Assembly (NCBI GenBank): GCA_008360955.1
Contig: LUCM01008331.1
Span: 251,963-315,962 of the forward strand
Source: Fasciolopsis buskii
Lineage: Eukaryota > Platyhelminthes > Trematoda > Plagiorchiida > Fasciolidae
DNA: 64,000 nt
Direction of reading: 5' to 3'
The translations under genes and the position numbers were made by a program. Under the pieces are notes generated by a model. It was not told the DNA's origin. It did not search any database and saw nothing but the letters and a program-made list of their open reading frames with translations. Positions 60,440 through 64,000 of the stretch are shown here, piece by piece (positions within the stretch are counted from its first letter, which is position 1; the number at the start of each line of letters is the position of its first letter).

Positions 60440-61400
60440 AGATCCCATGCTCAGAAGACATTATAGTGGGAAAAAGTGGTACATTCGTGTAAGAACCCGT
60501 TTATTGATATTGGTTTTGAACAGAGAAAGGTTGCAAGTAGATGGAAATACGGAAGGTGGAGGGGACGTTCCTCAAGTTGGAAGACTAAGAGAAATGTGGG
60601 ATTTGAATGAAAGGTGTACGACACCTAGTAAATGAAACTTGATAAAAATGGCTAGCTTCTTTTATGCGAGAAAGACTGAAAACGCAGCTGTTAAGGCAAG
60701 CTCCAAAGAATAAAAACCAAGGCAATATCGATAGATAAGAAATAATGAAGCAACCACCCGACGACGAACTAGTGACTGGGAAGCAAGTTTTAAGTAGTAA
60801 TTGTTCATGAGTAGGGTGGCATTTCGTTGAAATCGGTAGAGAAGAGAAATAGAAGTAGATGGGGCCACACCCTGCAGGTGACTGCAATAGTCAAGTGCGG
60901 GGCTGACTTGAGGCTTTTTAGTAGAAGGTGAGCTGGAGTGAAAAACACCGAGCGCAGGGCAAGAAACTCACTTTGCATGCAGCTCAATAAGGAAGCACGC
61001 ATGCGAAGGAGAACCAGCCTAATGAGTGACAAGAAAAGAAACAGGCGCTGAATAGCTCCCATCAGACGAATCAACGGACAGATATGAGGAGAAAGAAAGA
61101 TGTTCCAATGACCTTGAAGGAGGACAGACCGTGGAATTACTAAATGCAACGTGGTTTTTTGAGCTGTACGAGAAGACGTCATTAATCCCGGAATTTGGAG
61201 ACAAACAACTTTGGTATTTGCGTGGCGAGAAGTTTGACAAGAAGCAGAACAATGAAGGCTGGTGCCGTCGGCAAAAGAATTATTTGGTTGGGGACTAGTG
61301 GATAAATCAACAATGAAAAAATTAGGGGATAAGTGCAAATAGCGAACCTTGGAGATTGTAATTGTTTAAAGGACATGGCTGGATAAGAGCATACCAGCTT
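60440..61400 (-). mobile_element. Jockey-like LINE reverse-transcriptase fragment
   Basis: Read on the minus strand across frames: LSPNFFIVDLSTSPQPNNSF then FADG near 61264-61275 (the YADD/FADD site, second aspartate replaced), SYSSKNHVAFSNST (about 61125-61170), then the C-terminal domain SPALDYCSHLQG (about 60880-60915), RFQRNATLLMNNYYLKLASQ, SLVRRRVVASLFLIYRYCLG, FYSLELALTAAF, and the tail RCRTPFIQIPHFS (about 60585-60625). The DYCSHLW-like, RIQRKA-like and RRDVASLxLFYR-like blocks in this order are typical of Jockey-group elements. At least four frameshifts or stops are present. Confidence 0.8.
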
Positions 61401-61404
61401 GGAC

Positions 61405-64000
61405 GAATATTATTGGATAGATAAGGAAATTTGACGTCCACGATACTAAATATAGCTTGACTTGCAGTACTTAGGAATCAGTCAGTTAATCTGATCACGC
61501 CTTTAGCATTTGTCGTTTTCAGTAGCGTGCACTAAGTCACTAGACGGTTTGTCTACACAAGATAGGATATCCGGTACAATACCGAAAAAGATGAGACATT
61601 TCGTTTAACTCTGTTCAACCGGACTATTGGATTACGTTGGAAAACAACCAACGAAATTCGTTCAACTACGAAAAGCAAGTCGGTTACTATGACTTCGAAA
61701 TATTAGTTGCATCATGCTCAACCTGCTAGGCCGGTGATACGGGATTCATCAAACGTAAGCGTTTCCAACCAGGTTGTGAACTCGTAGCCTTCTCTCAGAC
61801 TGTGTAGAAGCAAAAACAGCAACCTTATGCATTTTGACCGGCCATTCACGAGTTATTGTCACAAAGTTACGACTTGTCCCCTATTTGTTACACTGACTAA
61901 ACAAGTGGTATCTGAAACTACTTTATCTGGAAAACATTCTTGTCTAAGTGGGGTTTCATGAAGAAAATATAACTGATATTTCCAGGACAAAGTGCAAATG
62001 ATTTCAGTTGTATGCTGGAAAATCGCGAAAAACCTAAACGAAATTCACATGACCGAAACTCATTCAAAAATTTTCCATTTGGTTTATTGCGTAGTTAAAT
62101 AAATCTAGTGGTTTCCACTGGCTATTTTCCCTAAAACAAACAAACAAATAATCATAAAAAATGTAGGAAAACTGTATTTACGAATCTTTTGGGAAAGTTT
62201 GCTAAAAATGTTGGTCGCCACTTCCAGCACTAATCCTGATGATAATTCTCTACTGAGTGCTGCGTGACCACGTAACTGACTGTCTGGCTGGCCGGCTGAT
62301 CGATAGAATGTTTAAATGACTAACTGACAAAGCCAATGGTCCAATGAATGGGTGAATCCTGGATCACCGGGTTATTTTTTTCTGAATATTAAATCAGGGT
62401 TGATTTCATTAGCAACTGTGAGCGTTTCCTACGGTCACAATCATTTCGAAAATGACTAGATCTTGTGAATGTGAAACGAAATGGGTGAATATTAAACGCA
62501 ACAGAATGAACACATCATATGAAACAAACTATCCATCCGACGTCAAGTGGGCGTGCTCCAATTTCGGATCCGACCAGCCAGAGTATGGATTATGTCGGTC
62601 TAATTATCTGTCTTCTGAGCTCGTGTCTGCTTTGCAAGATGCTATACGCATTCGACGTGGCCTCAAAGCAGCTAGCAGACCACACGCGGTGTAGTCAACG
62701 TAAACCATCACTTTCAATTTCTCCACTGTCACCAAAGTCAGTTACTCAGATCCGATAACATTTTTTCTTCTTTCTGAGACGTTTACTTTTGCTTCTTCAG
62801 TTCCGGTACTTGAGACTGTAAAGCGAATGTAAGTAGGATGAAGTCAGGCACGAAATTTCACATGAATCCAAGTGCATCTCTGCTTGGATTTCCATGAATA
62901 GTTGGTCGTACATCCACTGGTGCATCAAACCTTCAGTCAAACTTCCCCACGTCTGTGGATTTTGTTATTTGTTCGTAAACATCGGACTGCATTGACATGG
63001 TTTACGTGGATCGGTCTGCATTGTGAATGTCGTGTTATGCAACAATCCAACTTGCCTTTTGCTAAAGGTGTTCTGGTTTACTTGCAACCTAAGCAGTTCA
63101 AATCAGCTACTCAGCAGTGGTGTCACAAAATCACCAAGCCTTCACAATATGATTTGTAATTTTAGTGTTCATTTTGCAGTGTGCACTGAGCCGGGTCACC
63201 GATGTAGAAGAAAAACCAAAAAATCCGCGTCACCCGAAGCCCGGTAGATTCATCTGCCAGGACCAACATTTACACAATCAAACCGACATGAAATTGTACA
63301 TGGTAGACATGACAACTCTGCGGTATTTCATTCAATCCGTGCAACCAGTTTGACTAAACAAATTCAGAACACTCTTCTGAATCACCGGCTGCCTTCATTC
63401 CAGTTCTTATGGCCTAATTAACTCATGCTCAAAATAACCATTCTGAACCTGTGATGAAATAAAAGACGACGACATTTTTTCCTCGCTGGCTGTTCATTTT
63501 TGTTTTGGCCTGTTTTCCTCCAAAACGTCAATGTTCCACATCACAACTTATCCAGACATGTTCAATGTTTTGGAAGGAAATAAGTCCGCATTCGTGAGTG
63601 CCAACCGAGAATTCTTTCGATCTGTTGATCTACCGTTTGTTCTGCGTTTACCGGTTCCGTGTGGGCCGAGTATCATGGATTCCACATATTCCCCGGGTTG
63701 ATGTTTTATGTCTCACAATATTAACAAAACCGATACATATGTTGCCTGATAATGGGAACAAGCATTGCGCGATTGGTCTCGCCACTTCTGTTCCGTTCAG
63801 CGGAATGTTCCGGAATATGTAGCTTTTCCGATTGTTTCCCAGTCTACTTCTTGGAACACTATTCTTCAACAAATTTCCATCTGCAAAAGCTGTTGTGTCC
63901 TGGAAGATTCACACGTTTGTCAAATTGGTACAGATTCAACCCACAAACCTTGTTGGCGTAGGGAAGTCGAACCTGTTTTACGCGAAGTAGAGCACATTCT
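61405..64000. other. unassigned DNA
   Basis: No repeat or conserved gene was recognised. At 62452-62760 two plus-strand frames overlap and one contains a hydrophobic stretch (DYVGLIICLLSSCLLCKMLY). A pyrimidine-rich acceptor-like tract ends at 63179, with a donor-like CCCG/GTAGAT at 63242. These are noted without a gene call. Confidence 0.25.

Noticed and set aside
1..64000. CRISPR arrays, bacterial operons, prophage or conjugative systems
   Set aside because: No regularly spaced direct repeats, no ribosome-binding-site-led gene strings and no bacterial gene families were seen.
1..64000. LTR retrotransposon or integrated virus
   Set aside because: No long direct repeats, gag zinc knuckle, protease or integrase motif was recognised; all RT motifs found are of non-LTR or Penelope type.

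Overview
The window looks like AT-rich nuclear DNA from a flatworm, most likely a digenean trematode (fluke). This is an inference. It rests on no operons or bacterial-type genes, many GT-AG-like splice signals, and decayed non-LTR retrotransposons (CR1-like, RTE-like, Jockey-like), a Penelope-like element and tRNA-derived SINEs, whose RTE and CR1 peptides resemble those abundant in fluke genomes. I recognise no conserved single-copy protein-coding gene. The window is best read as intergenic or intronic DNA, or a gene with very small exons and large introns, invaded repeatedly by retroelements.

Layout. 0-8.4 kb: mostly unassigned, with one possible minus-strand exon near 2.1-2.25 kb and a weak tRNA-like stretch near 5.1 kb. 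8.4-10.8 kb: a CR1-like LINE on the plus strand, frameshifted but with its YADD catalytic motif readable. It is followed tail-to-tail by a minus-strand RTE fragment (10.8-11.1 kb). A second RTE fragment lies at 18.6-19.1 kb. 11.6-24.5 kb: several exon-like segments with good splice signals on the plus strand and a SINE at 17.4-17.6 kb. 26.5-26.9 kb: a short LINE reverse-transcriptase piece. 34.9-35.8 kb: a Penelope-like element in two oppositely oriented halves. 36.4-37.05 kb: the cleanest two-exon candidate. 42.9-43.6 kb: a LINE endonuclease remnant whose antisense strand gives the longest open frame here. 60.4-61.4 kb: a Jockey-like reverse-transcriptase remnant.

Two SINE families are scattered through the window. 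Family A (17.4, 27.7, 39.7, 42.1, 50.5, 55.2 kb) has a tRNA-like head and a conserved tail ending in an AAAGATA-type repeat. Family B (29.0, 37.7, 38.0 and probably 21.7 kb) occurs twice as a head-to-head inverted pair. Between 51.0 and 54.4 kb there are four short palindromic TA/CATATA tracts.

No gene network can be described. The exon calls are low-confidence sequence-signal calls, and product names are withheld where I recognise nothing. I ran no computations: boundaries of repeats are approximate, and family assignments come from motif recognition only.
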